From contig CAXTMS010000074.1 in NCBI GenBank assembly GCA_964245345.1, forward strand, positions 1 through 14,611: a stretch of DNA of 14,611 bases. Reading direction: 5' to 3'. Below, piece by piece: positions 12,877 through 14,611 of this stretch; the stretch's first letter is position 1; each line of letters begins with the position of its first letter. The translations under genes were made by a program, and so were the position numbers. The DNA is from Lichenicola sp964245345 (lineage in GTDB: Bacteria; Pseudomonadota; Alphaproteobacteria; Acetobacterales; Acetobacteraceae). The notes under the pieces were generated by a model, which was not told the DNA's origin, ran no database searches, and worked only from the letters and a program-made list of their open reading frames with translations.

Positions 12877-14611
12877 TCACGCTGCGGCGGTCCACTCCGT
12901 GTGCGCGTTCCGGCACAGACGCGCCCAGCCATCGGTGTTCCACGGCATGCCGACCCGGTCGAGCGCGAACCAGTCCATGTAGCCGACCATGAGGCCGGGA
13001 TGCAGGCGGCGGAGGCTGAACGGCGGGTTGGTCTCGTCCGCCCTGCACACGAACAACAGCACGTTGCTGCCGTACCGGTTCACCGCCGCGGCAAGCCGCA
13101 GCAGCACGTCCTCCGCCGGCAGCGGACCGGAATACCGGTAAACGAACAGCTTCTCGCCGTCCTCCAGGTCCTCGATCAGCTTGCGGGACAGGAAGCCCAT
13201 CCTTTGGCACATCATGCGGTGCGCTTCCGCTTCCGGCACCGTGACGTGGTCCAGGTGGGTGTGGTCGCAGCAGATGTTGTAGGTGGTGTCGACCATCGCC
13301 CAGTCGGACGCGCTCGGACGCGTCCGCAGCACCGTCGCCTCGGACGACCCGACGCCCTCGAACCCCGCTTCCAGGGCACGCGTCAGGTCGGGAAGGGTGA
13401 TCCCGGACCAGCGAAGCAGGCTCAGCGGCTCGATCCTGTAGTGCCGCTGGATGAAGCCGAACTCGCAACCGTGCACCGTGCTCCCGTCCGGGCCGCCGCC
13501 GCCCAGGCTTTCGAAGCCGGGAAGGATGGCGGTGATGGAGGTGTCGTCCAGCCCGGCCGGAACGGCCTGCCGGAGCACCGGCGCCGCCTGCCCGGCGTCG
13601 GCACCGGCGCCCAGCAGGATCTCCTCGGCAGCCGCGATCTTCTCGTGTGCTCCGGGGATGTCCGGAAACCGCTCGACCAGCGCCACCAGCCGGTCGTGAT
13701 AGGTCTGGTAGTCGCCCTGCAACCGGGCAAGCTGGGCCTGCGCGTCAAGCAGGGACGCATCGCCGCCGCCTTCCGCCTCGATGCGCTCCGCGATCAGCCG
13801 GTCCAGCTCGTCGACCGATATCTGCCGCTCGGCGGGAACAAGGCGGCCGGCCAGGAAGGCGAGGTCGACCAGCGGCTGCTGGCTGTCCGGGAACCTGTGC
13901 AGCATCTCCAGCATCAGCGTTTCCGCGTCCGTGAACCGGCCGGTCTCGACCAGGTTCCTGGTCCGGCCGATGAAGCCCCACCAGTTGTCGGGAAACCGCT
14001 CGCGGACCACGGTGTAGCGCTTGAGCGCTTCGGCCCAGTTCCACACGCTTTCCGCCAGCTCGGCGTGTTCGAGGAACATCGCCGGCTCGTCGGGCAGGCG
14101 CGCCTGCCCGTCTTCCAGCACGCGTTCCGCCTCGTCCACCTTGTCCAGCTTGCGCAGCGCCTTTGCCAGCCGCGAATAGCCCGACCAGTCGTCCGGACGC
14201 TGATCCTTGAGCAGCCGGAACCGCTGCACGGCCTCGGGCCAATCCTTGCGCGCTTCCGCGACCGTCGCGTGCTCGACCTGCAGCGTCCGCTCCTGCGGGA
14301 AGCGCCGCAACCCTTCGCCCAGGACGTGCTCCGCCTCGTCGAGCCGGCCCAGGTGCCGAAGCGCGAGCCCGATCCGCGCGTACGGCCACCATTCGCCGGG
14401 GAACCGCTCCCTGACCGCCTCGAAGCGCTTGAGCGCTTCCGGCCAGTCCCCGCGTTCTTCCGCGATCGTCCCGTAGTCGATGAACAAGGCCGGCTGCTCG
14501 GCGAAGCGCTGGTGCGCGCGTTCCAGGATCCGTTCGGCGTCCTCGGGCCGGCCCAGGTGCCGCAGCGCGATCGCCCGGCGCGCATAGGACCACCAGACAT
14601 CCGGGAACTTC
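12877..14611 (-). CDS. TPR protein with unidentified C-terminal domain, 5' partial
   Basis: The frame is open to the window edge, so the N-terminus is missing; 577 residues are visible. The first part has tetratricopeptide-like helices repeated every 68 residues (motifs RFP..WW.YAR, LRHLGR..EAE, W.EAL.R). A linker follows, then a C-terminal domain of about 220 residues with GFESLG (about 365) and CEFGFIQRHYRIEPLSLLRW (382-401). Further on come DTTYNICCDHTHLDH and several conserved-looking aromatics. The first block recalls putative papain-like cysteine peptidases (DUF1796 type), with Cys382 and a His of HTHLDH as possible catalytic residues, but I am not certain. There is no signal peptide in view. 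It is followed by the fkbH-like gene (90-nt gap), suggesting a shared process. Confidence 0.85.
   Translation of the reverse strand, partial: KFPDVWWSYARRAIALRHLGRPEDAERILERAHQRFAEQPALFIDYGTIAEERGDWPEALKRFEAVRERFPGEWWPYARIGLALRHLGRLDEAEHVLGEGLRRFPQERTLQVEHATVAEARKDWPEAVQRFRLLKDQRPDDWSGYSRLAKALRKLDKVDEAERVLEDGQARLPDEPAMFLEHAELAESVWNWAEALKRYTVVRERFPDNWWGFIGRTRNLVETGRFTDAETLMLEMLHRFPDSQQPLVDLAFLAGRLVPAERQISVDELDRLIAERIEAEGGGDASLLDAQAQLARLQGDYQTYHDRLVALVERFPDIPGAHEKIAAAEEILLGAGADAGQAAPVLRQAVPAGLDDTSITAILPGFESLGGGGPDGSTVHGCEFGFIQRHYRIEPLSLLRWSGITLPDLTRALEAGFEGVGSSEATVLRTRPSASDWAMVDTTYNICCDHTHLDHVTVPEAEAHRMMCQRMGFLSRKLIEDLEDGEKLFVYRYSGPLPAEDVLLRLAAAVNRYGSNVLLFVCRADETNPPFSLRRLHPGLMVGYMDWFALDRVGMPWNTDGWARLCRNAHTEWTAAA
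13840..14607 (-). repeat. 68-residue (204-bp) TPR-like repeat array
   Basis: Units begin at 14607, 14403, 14199 and 13995 on the minus strand, exactly 204 bp apart, with the fourth incomplete. Each starts (F/R)PxxWW or similar, has LRxLxxxxEAE in the middle and ends near WxEAxxRFxxxxx. This is two TPR-like hairpins per unit. The array probably continues past the right edge. Confidence 0.85.

Noticed and set aside
11792..13468. Minus-strand open frame of 558 codons
   Set aside because: It is a shifted frame across the TPR and fkbH-like genes; its translation is Gly/Arg/Ala-rich noise.
12877..14487. TTG at 14487 as the start of the TPR protein
   Set aside because: The frame stays open to the window edge and the residues upstream are another clear TPR unit, so the gene begins outside the window.

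Overview
The window is GC-rich, densely coded DNA from what looks like an alphaproteobacterium, most likely Rhodospirillales and near the Acetobacteraceae. This is an inference from four things: the proA-nadD-rsfS-rlmH order, the style of the secreted CHAP and SH3 proteins, the separate XdhC N- and C-domain genes beside a MobA-like gene, and strong GC bias at third codon positions. I see no rRNA, tRNA, CRISPR array, transposase or integrase. The GC bias creates many long false frames opposite the real genes.

Layout from left to right. At 53-1030 (minus) lies a nucleotide-sugar epimerase of the UDP-glucuronate 4-epimerase type, divergent from a Dps ferritin at 1230-1772. A perfect GC palindrome at 1794-1815 separates dps from a convergent minus-strand pair: a DUF192 exported protein and a GloB-like metallo-beta-lactamase-fold hydrolase (1856-3121). 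Divergent from these, 3217-4945 carries three overlapping plus-strand genes for molybdenum-hydroxylase maturation: XdhC N-domain, XdhC C-domain and a MocA-like nucleotidyltransferase. A small lipoprotein and a RidA/YoaB-like protein follow, closed by a clear intrinsic terminator at 5778-5816. Two secreted proteins come next: a CHAP-domain putative amidase and an SH3-domain protein with a Gly/Pro-rich tail containing 18-bp tandem repeats (6011-7500).

From 7564 to the right edge everything is on the minus strand. Read in transcription order, it starts with a large TPR protein cut by the window edge, whose C-terminal domain I cannot firmly identify. Then come an FkbH-like HAD/GNAT protein and a free-standing acyl carrier protein, followed by proA, nadD, rsfS and rlmH. 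The spacings are short: 17 nt fkbH-acp, 17 nt acp-proA, a 4-nt overlap proA-nadD, and 20 nt rsfS-rlmH. The whole block could therefore be transcribed together.

The most interesting part is the right end. FkbH-type proteins load a glycerate-derived unit onto a carrier protein. Here such a protein and its ACP sit next to a TPR/unknown-domain protein and directly upstream of housekeeping genes, where many relatives have obgE-proB. This may be a small acyl or glyceryl transfer system, perhaps decorating a surface glycan, but the acceptor and the final transferase are not visible.
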